From Acidobacteriota bacterium (GTDB lineage: Bacteria; Acidobacteriota; Terriglobia; Terriglobales; SCQP01): DNA of 64,000 bases. Each line of letters begins with the position of its first letter. The first letter of the stretch is position 1. Location of the stretch: assembly GCA_021818955.1 (NCBI GenBank), contig JAKASR010000002.1:43659-107658 (forward strand), given 5' to 3'. Position numbers and translations under genes: made by a program. The notes below the pieces were generated by a model. The model worked only from the letters and a program-made list of their open reading frames with translations. It was not told the DNA's origin and did no database searches. This document shows positions 46,211 through 55,559 of the stretch, one piece after another.

Positions 46211-47878
46211 ATGCGTCGTATCTGTCTCGGGATATTAGCCCTCAGTTTCGGCCTGGGCTGCCCGGCCGTTGCCGCAACCTCCACTCCCCCCCCCGCCGCC
46301 GCCATCAGGCTCAGCTCGCAAGCGGTCTTGCGGGCCATGGCCGCCCGGGAAGGATTACTTTTGCAGAGAATGCGCAATTTGCGGCCGATTGTCGAAACTT
46401 ACATTCAGAATATGAAGCTCGACCCCGTGCTTGGCCTGGTGCCCATCGCCGATCATTATTATTTGGGCCAGCTCGATTACAACGGCTATGAAAGTTACAA
46501 CGCTAACCGGCGGAAGAAATCGCACGGCTTGCTTTACGGTTTGGCCTCGGCTCTGGCCAGCCCGATCACCGGCCTGGCGCATTTTTATTCCATGCATTTC
46601 CAGAACGCCGGCTTCCTGGCGATGTTGTTTCCCGACGTCAACGGCTTTGGACCCAATCGCTACCGCTTCCGCTATATGCGGCAGCAATTTTTAGGCGAGG
46701 TGCGTTGTTACGTCTTCAACGTGCGGCCGCTGCGCCCGCGCGCCGGCGCCTTCATCGGCCGCATCTGGATCGAGACGCGGCATGACAACCTGGTACGCTT
46801 CAACGGCACTTTCGAGGGCGGCGGTTACTTCCATTTCGACAGTTGGCGCGTGAACGTCCGCCCCGGCTGGTGGCTGCCGGCGTTTGTCTACAGCGAAGAA
46901 TCCGACCTCAAGGGCACCCGCATGTTCGGCCTGGCCGGGCACACGCGCTTCATGGCCGAAACGCACCTCTGGGGGTATGGCATCGCTCCGCGAAACTTTT
47001 CCGCGGCGGCGCGGATGATCCTTGCCGGGCCGGCCGGCGATCGCAGCCAGGAAGCGCTCTCGCCGGTAGCCGCCGAGCGGCTGTGGCAGCGCCAGGCGGA
47101 AAATAACATGCTCCATCGCCTGGAACGCGCCGGTTTATTGGCGCCTCCAGGCCCAATCGACAAGGTCCTCGACACCGTGGTCGAAAATATCGAAATCACC
47201 AACCATTTGCGGATCGCGCCGCGGGTGCGCTGCCGCGTGCTGCTGACCACCCCTTTGGGTGTCTTCGATATCGGGCACACCATCGTGATCAGCCGCGGCT
47301 TGATTGATGTGCTGCCGAACGAGGCCTCGCTGGCGCTGATATTGACGCGCGGCCTGGCCGATATTTTGGTCGACCACTTCACCAATACCCGCGATGCCTT
47401 CTATGATCGCACCATGATTCCCAACGATCGCGTGCTGCAGCAATTCCAGCTCGGCAATGACCCCATCCGGGATGATCAGGTGCAACAGGAAGTCACCAAG
47501 CTGATGTTCAACTCCCCCTACCGCGGCCAGCTCAGCTCGGCCGGATTGTTTCTGGAAGCCTTGCAGGCGCGCGCGCCGGCGCTGCCGCACCTGACCGAAT
47601 CAGCCGTGGGAGGCAATCCGCTGATCGAAGATGGCATGGTGGTCGGCCTGGCGGCGATCGACGCGCCCCCGCTCAACTTCGGCGCCATCAATCAAATCGA
47701 AGCGCTGCCGCTCGGCAGCCGTGTCGGCCTCAATCCCTGGACGGATAGCGTCAGTATGGTGCACACCGCGCCCGTGCACCTGGAATCGGCGGCGGAAAAG
47801 ATGCCCTTCCAGGTCACCCCGCAGCATCCTTTCCTCCGCCGCGCCGGCGGCCATAGCGAGCAGATGGCCAGGCGATGA
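46211..47878 (+). CDS. Secreted M48-peptidase-like protein without the HExxH motif
   Basis: 555 aa from the ATG at 46211; the longer upstream frame would bury the signal peptide. It is the full-length paralogue of the gene cut by the left window edge. After the export signal come a helical region (VETYIQNMKLDPVLGLVPIADHYYLGQLDY), a beta-rich middle (CYVFNVRP, FVYSEESDLKG), and an M48-like C-terminal domain: VFDIGHTIVISRGLIDVLPNEASLA. The helix that should hold HExxH reads LTRGLADIL (378-386), with neither histidine nor glutamate. The protein continues to RAPALPHLT and beyond like the BepA/M48 tail. I infer a non-catalytic scaffold or chaperone. Confidence 0.75.
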   Translation: MRRICLGILALSFGLGCPAVAATSTPPPAAAIRLSSQAVLRAMAAREGLLLQRMRNLRPIVETYIQNMKLDPVLGLVPIADHYYLGQLDYNGYESYNANRRKKSHGLLYGLASALASPITGLAHFYSMHFQNAGFLAMLFPDVNGFGPNRYRFRYMRQQFLGEVRCYVFNVRPLRPRAGAFIGRIWIETRHDNLVRFNGTFEGGGYFHFDSWRVNVRPGWWLPAFVYSEESDLKGTRMFGLAGHTRFMAETHLWGYGIAPRNFSAAARMILAGPAGDRSQEALSPVAAERLWQRQAENNMLHRLERAGLLAPPGPIDKVLDTVVENIEITNHLRIAPRVRCRVLLTTPLGVFDIGHTIVISRGLIDVLPNEASLALILTRGLADILVDHFTNTRDAFYDRTMIPNDRVLQQFQLGNDPIRDDQVQQEVTKLMFNSPYRGQLSSAGLFLEALQARAPALPHLTESAVGGNPLIEDGMVVGLAAIDAPPLNFGAINQIEALPLGSRVGLNPWTDSVSMVHTAPVHLESAAEKMPFQVTPQHPFLRRAGGHSEQMARR

Positions 47879-47918
47879 ATCGCGGTTGGCTTCACCCTGC
47901 CGGCTGCCGCCGCCAGCG

Positions 47919-50597
47919 TTAATCCGGCAACGTGATTTGTCCGTTGATCTGGAAATGGCCGGTGACAACCGGGGCGCTGGTTCCGGGTTGGCCGCCGCCG
48001 ACGGAAAGGAAATAGCGGCCTTGAGCGACGAGGATGTGGCCCAGGTTCGTCACCATGCTCAAGGCGCGGGGCTGGAGCTGAAAATGCACCTCGCGGCTGG
48101 CGCCGGGCGCCAGATTGTGAATGCGGCGGAAACCGCGCAGGGCGATCTGCGGCGCGCCGGGCACGTGCGGGAATTTCAAGTACAGCTCGGCGACTTCATC
48201 GCCCGCCACCTTGCCGGTATTGGTGACGGTCACCGAAACATTGAGCGGATGACCGGCTTCGATGGGCGCGGCGGGCAGCGTGAGACCTCTGAATTGGAAG
48301 GTGGTATAGCTGAGCCCATAGCCAAAAGGCCAGAGCGGTCGGCCTTTGAAATAGCGATAGGTGCGATTTTGCATCGAGTAGTCTTCAAACAGCGGCAGTT
48401 GATGCACGCTCTTATAAAACGTCACGGGCAGGCGGCCGGCGGGATCGTTTTTGCCGCTTAAGGTAGCGGCAATGGCCGCGCCGCCTTCCTCGCCCGAATA
48501 CCATGCTTCGAGAATGGCGTTGGCGTGCGCCTTTTCCCAGCGAACCGCCAGGCAACTGCCGTTGTAGAGAACCACCACCAGCGGCTTGCCGGCCGCGGCG
48601 ACGGCGCGGACGAGGGCTTCTTCCGGCGCCGGCATTTTGAGGTTGGTGCGGTCGCCGCCGAAAAAGCCGGGCTGATCGATGGACGACTCTTCGCTTTCCA
48701 GTTGGCTGGTAATGCCGACCACGGCGATCACCACGTCGGCTTGGCGCGCCGCGGCGAGGGCGGCGGGATCGGGATGGTTGGAAACCGGCGCCCAGACCAG
48801 TTGCGCTTGAGGATGGCCGCCGGGCCGAAAACCGAAACCATAAGTAACGGCTAATTTCACCCGATTGCCGCGGGAGAGATGAATCCAGCCCATTTGGGAG
48901 TGGCTGCCGGAGCCGAAACCGAAAGCCTGCGCGACCACGCGCCCTCCCACCACGACGCGGCCAAAGCCATTGGCCTTGATGCCCAGATAATAATCGCCGC
49001 TGCGAACGGGGTTTAAATAGCCGGACCAGCGCACGACCAGCGGATGGACATGCCGCGCGGCCGCGGGAAGGCGGGCGGGAGTTAAATCGACGCTTGATTC
49101 CACCCGGGTAGCCAGCGTCTTGGCCTGGCTGTTGCCGAAAATGCCCAGGCCGGTGCGGTATTGGGCTTCCAAGCCGGGCCGGCCCGCGGGAGTGGTCAGC
49201 AACCCGGCGGGCACCGGATGGCCGCCGGAATTGGAGAGGAATTGCGTGCCGGGAACGTAGCTGATTTGGGTGTGCGGGAAAGCGGCCTTGAGGCCCTCGA
49301 GAAAGCTGACGGTATGCGTAGGCCGGCCGCTATAGTTGCCGAGCAGGACCGTGGTTTGATCGGCCAGCGGCCCGACCACGGCAATGCGCCGGATGGAGGG
49401 CTTGAGCGGCAGGACGCCATCATTTTTCAGCAGCACCATCGATTCTTCGGCGATTTTGCGGGCGAGGGCGCGATGCGCCGGGCTGTTGAGCTGATCGGGG
49501 TTGATATGGTCGTAGGGCACCAGCGAGGGCGGATCGAATAGCCCCAGCTTGATGCGCGCGGTAAATTGGCGCACCAGCGCGCGATCGAGCGCGGCAACCG
49601 ACAAGTACCCCTGCTGCACCGCTTCCAGGTACGACTTGTAATCGTGATTGTTGGCGGGGGTTTTGGTGAAGTAGCCGGCGCATTCGTTATCCATGCCGCG
49701 CTCGACCGCGATGGCCGAGGCGCGCGGCTGCGTTGGCCGGTAATGATGGCCGTGAAAGATGTCTTCGATGGCGCCGCAGTCGGAGACCACGTAGCCTTTG
49801 AACTGCCAGTCGCGGCGCAAGGTTTTTTCCAGCAGGAAGCGGTTGGCGCAGTCGGGCTCGCCGTTGAGAGCGGTGTAGGCGCACATGATGGAATCGGCAT
49901 GGCCATCGACGATAGCGGCGCGAAAGGCGGGCAGATACGTGTCTTCCAGATCGTGCCGGCTGATGTCGTAGTCGGCGAAATGGCGGATGGGTTCGGGGCC
50001 GCTGTGCGCGTCGAAGTGCTTGGGGGTGGCGATGGCGCGGAAATAACGGGGGTTGCGGCCCTGCATGCCGGTGACGAAGGCGACGGCGAAGCGCGAGGTC
50101 AGGAACGGGTCTTCGCCGTAAGTTTCCTGGCCGCGGCCCCAGCGCGGATCGCGAAAGATATTGATGTTGGGGGCCCAGAAATCGAGGCCATGAAAGATGG
50201 TGGAATTGCCGTTTTTTTGCGATTGCGCGAAATTGACCCGGCCTTCGATGCCGATATCCCGGGCCATGGCATGGATGATGGGCGCGTCCCAGGTGGCGCC
50301 CAGGCCGATGGGCTCGGGAAATTCGGTGGTGCCGTTGACGGCGACGCCGTGCAGGGCTTCGCTCCACCATTCGTAGGCCGGAACCTGCAGGCGCGGGATG
50401 GCGCGCGCCTCGTTGCTCATCTGCGAAACTTTTTCTTCCAGCGTCATCCGGCGGACCAGGTCTTGAGCGCGGACTTTGGCCGGCAAATTGGGATTGAGAT
50501 AGGCCGGCTGCGATGAGGCCGCGGGCGAAGCGGTTTGCGCCCAGGCGGCGGCGGCGAAGACGAGTATGAAGAAGAGCGTTTTTTCGAAGCGAGTCAT
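47919..50597 (-). CDS. Glycoside hydrolase family 3 beta-glucosidase/xylosidase with PA14 domain
   Basis: 892 aa, secreted (signal MTRFEKTLFFILVFAAAAWA). The GH3 N-terminal barrel has LHGVAVNG, the KHFDAHSGPE loop, and the nucleophile aspartate in YVVSDCGAIEDI. The C-terminal sandwich starts with VLLKNDGVLPLKP. Between them about 130 residues form a PA14 insertion (LVVRWSGYLNPVRSGDYYLGIK), often carbohydrate-binding. It ends with a fibronectin-III-like domain (SVTVTNTGKVAGDEVAELYL). Substrate is likely xylo- or gluco-oligosaccharide. First of three leftward hemicellulase genes, though not tightly spaced to the next. Confidence 0.92.
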   Translation of the reverse strand: MTRFEKTLFFILVFAAAAWAQTASPAASSQPAYLNPNLPAKVRAQDLVRRMTLEEKVSQMSNEARAIPRLQVPAYEWWSEALHGVAVNGTTEFPEPIGLGATWDAPIIHAMARDIGIEGRVNFAQSQKNGNSTIFHGLDFWAPNINIFRDPRWGRGQETYGEDPFLTSRFAVAFVTGMQGRNPRYFRAIATPKHFDAHSGPEPIRHFADYDISRHDLEDTYLPAFRAAIVDGHADSIMCAYTALNGEPDCANRFLLEKTLRRDWQFKGYVVSDCGAIEDIFHGHHYRPTQPRASAIAVERGMDNECAGYFTKTPANNHDYKSYLEAVQQGYLSVAALDRALVRQFTARIKLGLFDPPSLVPYDHINPDQLNSPAHRALARKIAEESMVLLKNDGVLPLKPSIRRIAVVGPLADQTTVLLGNYSGRPTHTVSFLEGLKAAFPHTQISYVPGTQFLSNSGGHPVPAGLLTTPAGRPGLEAQYRTGLGIFGNSQAKTLATRVESSVDLTPARLPAAARHVHPLVVRWSGYLNPVRSGDYYLGIKANGFGRVVVGGRVVAQAFGFGSGSHSQMGWIHLSRGNRVKLAVTYGFGFRPGGHPQAQLVWAPVSNHPDPAALAAARQADVVIAVVGITSQLESEESSIDQPGFFGGDRTNLKMPAPEEALVRAVAAAGKPLVVVLYNGSCLAVRWEKAHANAILEAWYSGEEGGAAIAATLSGKNDPAGRLPVTFYKSVHQLPLFEDYSMQNRTYRYFKGRPLWPFGYGLSYTTFQFRGLTLPAAPIEAGHPLNVSVTVTNTGKVAGDEVAELYLKFPHVPGAPQIALRGFRRIHNLAPGASREVHFQLQPRALSMVTNLGHILVAQGRYFLSVGGGQPGTSAPVVTGHFQINGQITLPD

Positions 50598-51044
50598 GCT
50601 GGTTCCTTCCGGTTCGGCGCTGGAGAAAAACCCTGGGGCGGTGGCGGGCTAAGCCGCGCCGTACAGCTTATGGCGTCACTCATGACGACTTTAATCGTAA
50701 TTCTCCGTGCCCGGTCTAAAAGCGTTAACGGCCGAGTCGGACAGTAGTTTTTGTCATTGGCAATTTCGAAGAAATTGCCTCTAGTCATGGCCGCAGGCCG
50801 AAGCGCGGGGTTCCGGTTAGGTCCCGCGCCTATGAACGACATGAAACTTTCGGAATCCATGAGTATTCGCCATGCGTCCGGCTTCGGCCGGACCTTTGCG
50901 AAAGCGTCAGCGCCTAAAAGTAAAAGCGGCCGTGCCGCTATTATGCAGTAACTCCGTGGCAAACAATAGTTCATGCCCTGGGCAATCTCGTCAAGACACG
51001 CATCGGAAAGCCGCCATCAAATCGGCCGCCTGTGGCTCTGCCGC
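50598..51044. other. Intergenic region (447 bp) upstream of GH3
   Basis: Both flanking genes run leftward. No gene is evident. It holds the palindrome at 50759-50779 (below). The segment near 50571-50760 should contain the GH3 promoter, but no confident -35/-10 pair was found. Confidence 0.4.
50759..50779. promoter_or_regulatory. 21-bp perfect palindrome upstream of GH3
   Basis: GGCAATTTC-GAA-GAAATTGCC is a perfect dyad with a 3-bp centre, 162 bp before the GH3 start. Size and symmetry suit a dimeric regulator, such as a LacI- or GntR-type sugar regulator. No such regulator gene lies here; only the LysR at 54505. Confidence 0.5.
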
Positions 51045-52166
51045 CTACCGGCAGGGCGTGGAAAAGCAAAGATGCCGGCTGAAAAAGGGCAAGACATGAT
51101 TCTGGAAGCGGAAGGCCACATGGCTGGTGTGGGTGCCATGATAAATCCGCAAACTGTTTTTCACGCCATAGCTGGAAAGAATCCGGTGCAGCCTGATCAT
51201 GTCGAAGCGCAAGCCGTCCTGGTCGCCGGCGTCGAGGGCGATGGCGCGGTAGCGGCGCAGATTGTCGATGTACTGGTCGATCATGGCTAGCGGCGCATTG
51301 GCCGCCCACTTGGCCAGAATGTCGGGCCGGGGCGCGCCGGTCTTCGTCCAGGGCAGGTCGAAATAGAGCGGTGGGCGTTGGGGGTCGGGCGACCAGGCGG
51401 CGGCGGAGGCGAGCAGGGCGTGGGCGAAAAACGAGTTGTTGGCGCGGGCGGCGGCGGCGGGCGAACGGGCGCTGGCGAGCTTCGCGGCCAGCGATTTTTG
51501 CATCGCCGCCATGCCTTTCGCCATGGCGGGATTGGCCGGCCGTTGGCCGCCCATGGGCGACAGACAGCAGGCGCTCATGATGTACAGGCTGCCAAACACC
51601 CGCGGATGCTGCATGCCGATGCGCAGCGCCCCGTAACCGCCCATCGAGTGTCCCACCAGCCCGCGCGCCCGCCGCTGGGGAATGGTGCGGTAATGCGTGT
51701 CCATGTAATGGACGACGTCGTGATCAATAAACCGCTCGAAATCGCCGGTGGTCTCGGAGCTGGAATACATCGAGCCGCCGTACACCGTTTTCGAGTCGGG
51801 CAGCACCACGATCATCTCCCGGCTGCCTTGGGCGAACGCGCCCTCGATGGTTTGCGGCACGCGAATCTCATGCGTCCATTGCTCGGCGCCGATGGAAAAG
51901 CCGTGCAGCGCGTACACCACCGGATAGCGGCGTTGCGGATGCTTGAAATAGCCGGGCGGCAGAAACACGATCGCATCGCGGTTCACCGCCTCGCCTTCCA
52001 GATTGCCCGCTATGGCCTGGCTGTGAATCTTGATGTGCTGCACCGTAACCGCCCTGGCGCCGGGCACCAGGGGCGGCTTTTCGGTCATCGCCTGGGCGGC
52101 AAGCGGCAGCGGCAGCAGCGGCAGCAAAAACAGGAGAATCGCGTGAGAGTAAAGTTTGCGGCGCAT
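51045..52166 (-). CDS. Secreted esterase, alpha/beta-hydrolase (esterase D-like)
   Basis: 373 aa. The signal peptide starts RRKLYSHAILLFLLPLLPLPLA. The fold shows YPVVYALHGFSIGAEQW (oxyanion loop), MIVVLPDSKT, and the nucleophile elbow GLVGHSMGGYGAL. A possible acid is in ALDAGDQDGLR and a histidine in YHGTHTSHVAF. This is the feruloyl/acetylxylan/tributyrin esterase type. Its place between GH3 and GH51 genes suggests removal of ester side groups from arabinoxylan. Confidence 0.85.
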   Translation of the reverse strand: MRRKLYSHAILLFLLPLLPLPLAAQAMTEKPPLVPGARAVTVQHIKIHSQAIAGNLEGEAVNRDAIVFLPPGYFKHPQRRYPVVYALHGFSIGAEQWTHEIRVPQTIEGAFAQGSREMIVVLPDSKTVYGGSMYSSSETTGDFERFIDHDVVHYMDTHYRTIPQRRARGLVGHSMGGYGALRIGMQHPRVFGSLYIMSACCLSPMGGQRPANPAMAKGMAAMQKSLAAKLASARSPAAAARANNSFFAHALLASAAAWSPDPQRPPLYFDLPWTKTGAPRPDILAKWAANAPLAMIDQYIDNLRRYRAIALDAGDQDGLRFDMIRLHRILSSYGVKNSLRIYHGTHTSHVAFRFQNHVLPFFSRHLCFSTPCR

Positions 52167-52204
52167 GGGAGTCGGTCTCGGTAAATCTCATTTGCCCCGG
52201 CAGG

Positions 52205-54352
52205 CTAGGGCCTGAGCGCGAAGCGATAGATGCTGATGCTGAGGGGCGCGGCGCTGAGCGTGGCGCCGGATAACGCCAGGCGGCGCCGGCTCACCGTCAC
52301 CTGGGGCGCATGGCCGAGGCGGTTGGCGGCCTTGAGATGGGGGCCGGTCATGGTCCAGAGCGTCGCCCCGCCGGCCAGCCTGGCGCCGCGCACATGCAGG
52401 GTAAAGGGCTGGGCGGCGCGGGTGGCATTGACCACCGCTAGCGTCAGATATTGCCGCCGCCGGTCCACCGCGGCCAGCATATCGAGCGGATAGGTGGGGC
52501 TGCCGGCGTTCGTTCGCGGCAGCACGCCATCGATAAATTGCTGGCGGGGCGGCGGCTGGGGAGAATTCCCGCTCAGCGCAATCGGCCGCAGTCCCGGCCC
52601 CAGATGTTCCTGGTAAAGCTTGAACAGCAGCCCGGTGGTGTTCAGCGCGGCGGCGGTAGGGCTGAGGTCGAGGGTGGAAACGCCCATGGTGAAGGCCGAC
52701 ATGCGCAGAAAATCCGTATGCCGCAGCATTTCATTGAAGACCATGGCGTAAGCCAGCGCCAGCTTCAAATTCGCCGGCGCGCCGGTGTAGGCGTATTCGT
52801 CAATCGACATGAAAATCTTCTTTTGCGCCATTTGCGGATAGCGCCGCTCGTATTCCCGCCACTCTTCCGCCTTCAGCCGCACGCGGTTGGAGGGCTGGCG
52901 CACCCACTGCAGCAGGCTTTCCCGTGCGGGCACATAGCCGGCTTCCATGCCGTGCACGCGCACCCCTTGTATCGCGCGCCGCAGGTCGAAGCGCACGCCG
53001 GCGCGCGCATACCAATGCTCGGTGATGCCGTCGAAGTTGCCCCAGCAGTGCTGGAGAAAAGCGCAGGTCCAGTCGGCGGGGGAACAGAACGGAACCTGAT
53101 CGTTTTTCAAGTGCAGCGCGGCGGCAATGCCTTCGATCGTCTCCTCGTCGGGCATGGCGCCGGAGGCGAGCAGGGTGATGGCGGGATCGGCGCGGCGCAT
53201 GGCGCGCGCGAATTCGTTGTGCTTGAGCACGTAATACTTCAAATCGGTGCGGCCGAGTTCCCAGGTGCCGTAAGGCTCGTTGCCGATGTTCCAGAACTGG
53301 ACATGATAGGGCGCGGGATGGCCGTCGCGCCCCCGCAGCGCCCCCAGGCGAGTATGCGCGGAGCCATTCATGTACTCGACTTCCTCGCCCGCCGAATGGG
53401 CGTCGCCGAAGCCGGCGTTGACGGTGATGTAGGGAGCGGCGCCGATCAGCCGGCAGAGGGTCATGAACTCATCCAGCCCCACGTCGTTCGGCTGCACCGC
53501 GTTCCAGGCATGATCCAGCACCGGCGGCCGGCGGTCGCGCGGGCCGATGGCATCGTACCAGTTGAAATCGGCGACGAAGTTGCCGCCGGGAAAGCGCCAG
53601 AAGCCGGAGTGCAGCCGGCGCAGTTGCGCGATCACCTCGGGCCGGAAGCCCTCGAGGTTATCGGCCGGCATCAGCGAGACCACGCCGATATGGAAGCTGC
53701 CCGTGCCTTGGCCGGTAATCGCCAGCGCGCCGGCGCCGGTGGTGCCGCCGGCGGTAAAGCGCAGCGGAAATTTCCGGTAAGCCGGCGACAACGGCGGCAG
53801 GGTAATCGTCCGGCTCTGGTTCGCCCGCGTTCCCCAGCTCAGCCTGACCCGCACCCGGGCGCCGCGGCTGCCGCGCAGCCAGATATGGCCGCGGTAGCGC
53901 TGGCCTGCCACCAGCGAAAAACCGGATTGCCGAATGCCGCGTGCAGCGGTGGCGGCCAGCGCGATACGCGGGCTGTGCGCTCCGACAAACGGCCGGCGCG
54001 GGTCCAGCGTGATCGCCGCGGGCGGGCCCACGGGCCGCCACTTGCGCGGCTGCAGCCGGCGGAAAAAAGCCGGTACCTTGCTTTGGCCGGGATGGGGCCG
54101 CGCCGGCGTGATCGGAAAATAGAACTTGCGGTCATCGAGCATCTGCGCCCAGAGGCTGCGATACACCAGCGAGCCCAGGTTTTCGATGAACATTCCATAC
54201 TCATAGCGCGAGATGCGGCGGCGGCTTTGGCGGACATGAAGGGTGACGCTCAGCGGCTGCGGTGGTGCGGGAACGGAAGCCGGCGCCGCCGCCGGGCCGG
54301 CCCATCCGAATGCCGCCAGCGCGGTGAAGCTGCATGCCATCCACAATTTCAT
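52205..54352 (-). CDS. Secreted alpha-L-arabinofuranosidase (GH51)
   Basis: 715 aa with an export signal. It shows YEYGMFIENLGSLVYRSLWAQ at the N-terminus, the proton-donor glutamate in WNIGNEPYGTWELG, the nucleophile in IFMSIDEYAYTG, and the GH51 C-terminal beta domain. An N-terminal CBM4-like sandwich region (RGHIWLRGSRGARVRVRL) precedes the catalytic barrel. It releases arabinose from arabinoxylan or arabinan. Its start faces the lysR gene across 152 bp. Confidence 0.93.
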   Translation of the reverse strand: MKLWMACSFTALAAFGWAGPAAAPASVPAPPQPLSVTLHVRQSRRRISRYEYGMFIENLGSLVYRSLWAQMLDDRKFYFPITPARPHPGQSKVPAFFRRLQPRKWRPVGPPAAITLDPRRPFVGAHSPRIALAATAARGIRQSGFSLVAGQRYRGHIWLRGSRGARVRVRLSWGTRANQSRTITLPPLSPAYRKFPLRFTAGGTTGAGALAITGQGTGSFHIGVVSLMPADNLEGFRPEVIAQLRRLHSGFWRFPGGNFVADFNWYDAIGPRDRRPPVLDHAWNAVQPNDVGLDEFMTLCRLIGAAPYITVNAGFGDAHSAGEEVEYMNGSAHTRLGALRGRDGHPAPYHVQFWNIGNEPYGTWELGRTDLKYYVLKHNEFARAMRRADPAITLLASGAMPDEETIEGIAAALHLKNDQVPFCSPADWTCAFLQHCWGNFDGITEHWYARAGVRFDLRRAIQGVRVHGMEAGYVPARESLLQWVRQPSNRVRLKAEEWREYERRYPQMAQKKIFMSIDEYAYTGAPANLKLALAYAMVFNEMLRHTDFLRMSAFTMGVSTLDLSPTAAALNTTGLLFKLYQEHLGPGLRPIALSGNSPQPPPRQQFIDGVLPRTNAGSPTYPLDMLAAVDRRRQYLTLAVVNATRAAQPFTLHVRGARLAGGATLWTMTGPHLKAANRLGHAPQVTVSRRRLALSGATLSAAPLSISIYRFALRP

Positions 54353-54453
54353 GAAACCTCCAGCATCGGTTCCGTTCCCGCCGTTTGCGCCGGACCGGAA
54401 GAGAGCAGCGGCCCGGCAGACGCATCTTAGCCTTCTAAAAGTTCGAAGGAAAG

Positions 54454-54490
54454 GCGGAATTTCCGCACGCCTCAGATCGAATTCCTCGAT
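54454..54490. promoter_or_regulatory. LysR-type operator dyads between GH51 and lysR
   Basis: Two perfect dyads lie in the divergent promoter region: GCGGAA-T-TTCCGC (54454-54466) and ATCGA-N5-TCGAT (54476-54490). The second holds a T-N11-A core, the classic LysR-family box, and ends 14 bp before the lysR start. Auto-regulation and control of the divergent GH51 gene are plausible. Confidence 0.55.
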
Positions 54491-54504
54491 ATATCCTAAA
54501 AGGC

Positions 54505-55386
54505 GTGAAAACCACCCTGGATGCCTGGGAAGTGCTGCATGCCGTGGTTCACGGCGGCGGCTTCGCGGCGGCGGCGCGGCAACTGCACCGCTCGCAATCC
54601 ACCATCAGCTACGCCATCTCGCGCTTGCAGGAGCAGCTCGGAGTGCGGCTGTTCGAGATGAAGGGGCGCCAGGCGCAATTGACCGAGGCGGGCCGCATCC
54701 TGCTCGCCGGCGCCGAGCCGCACTTACTCGGCTTTCGCCAACTGGAACAGAGCGCCGCTTCGCTCTCCGCCGGCGGCCGCCTGGAAGTGCGGCTGTCGGT
54801 GGATAGCCTGTTTCCCCCCCAGCGGCTGTTTAGCGCGCTGGCGCTGTTCAGCCGCCGGTTTCCTTACGCCCACCCCAAACTCCGCCAATCCGCTTTCATC
54901 GCCGCCGACTCGGAATTTTCCGTCCATCAGGCTCAGCTTTGCATTACCGGCCTGATCTCGAGCGAGTACTTCGTCCAGCCGGTGCTCGATATACGCCTGA
55001 TCGCGGTGGCCCGCCGCGGGCACCCGCTATTGGCGAGCCAGCGGCCGCTGACCCGCCTCGATCTGATCCAGCATACGCTGGTGGTGGTGGAAGGCCCCGG
55101 CGGCGCCCGCCGGCAGCCGCGCGCGCCGGCGCAGCGGCTGGTCACCGTCGGCTCCATTGGCGCCGCCGTGGATGCGGTGCGCAGCGGCTTTGGCTTCGGC
55201 TGGCTGCCGGCTTACCGCATCGCGCCGGAGTTAAAGCGGAAAACGCTGCGTCCGCTGCGCCTGGCCGCCGGCGGAATTCGCCTGGCCCGCCTCAACCTGG
55301 TCTGCCGCGATCTGCACTCCGGCGGACGCGAGTTGCCGGCGCTGGCCGAACTGCTCGGCCTGAACCGCGATCTGGAAACCATCTGA
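54505..55386 (+). CDS. LysR-family transcriptional regulator
   Basis: 293 aa with a GTG start 3 bp after an AAAAGG site. The N-terminal winged helix-turn-helix reads AWEVLHAVVHGGGFAAAARQLHRSQSTISYAISRLQEQLGVRLF. The effector domain follows (LEVRLSVDSLFPPQRLFSAL, GSIGAAVDAVRSGFGFGWLPAYRI). It is divergent from the GH51 gene, so control of the hemicellulase genes is likely; the ligand is unknown. The CRISPR array's trailer end begins only 21 bp after its stop. Confidence 0.9.
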   Translation: MKTTLDAWEVLHAVVHGGGFAAAARQLHRSQSTISYAISRLQEQLGVRLFEMKGRQAQLTEAGRILLAGAEPHLLGFRQLEQSAASLSAGGRLEVRLSVDSLFPPQRLFSALALFSRRFPYAHPKLRQSAFIAADSEFSVHQAQLCITGLISSEYFVQPVLDIRLIAVARRGHPLLASQRPLTRLDLIQHTLVVVEGPGGARRQPRAPAQRLVTVGSIGAAVDAVRSGFGFGWLPAYRIAPELKRKTLRPLRLAAGGIRLARLNLVCRDLHSGGRELPALAELLGLNRDLETI

Positions 55387-55407
55387 CAAACCGGCTCGGC
55401 TCAATCG

Positions 55408-55559
55408 CGATCAGTCGCCTAAATGCGGCGCTGCGCCTTCGAAGGGTCATCCGGCCCCTAGCAATGGTTGCTCAGAACCTTGAATACTGAGAGTTTCAGT
55501 CGCCTAAATGCGGCGCGGCGCCTTTGAAGCTTACCAGGTGCGGCGCGGCACCTTCGAAG
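55408..55559 (-). repeat. Degenerate trailer end of the CRISPR array
   Basis: It contains a repeat with a changed first four bases and one internal mismatch (55408-55444), a hybrid C27/T33 repeat (55493-55529), and an isolated 21-bp half repeat (55539-55559, one mismatch) only 9 nt after the hybrid. This is old array sequence worn by mutation and an internal deletion. Confidence 0.85.

Noticed and set aside
52451..54430. A 659-aa open frame antisense to GH51
   Set aside because: A shadow of the GH51 gene, which has both catalytic glutamates.
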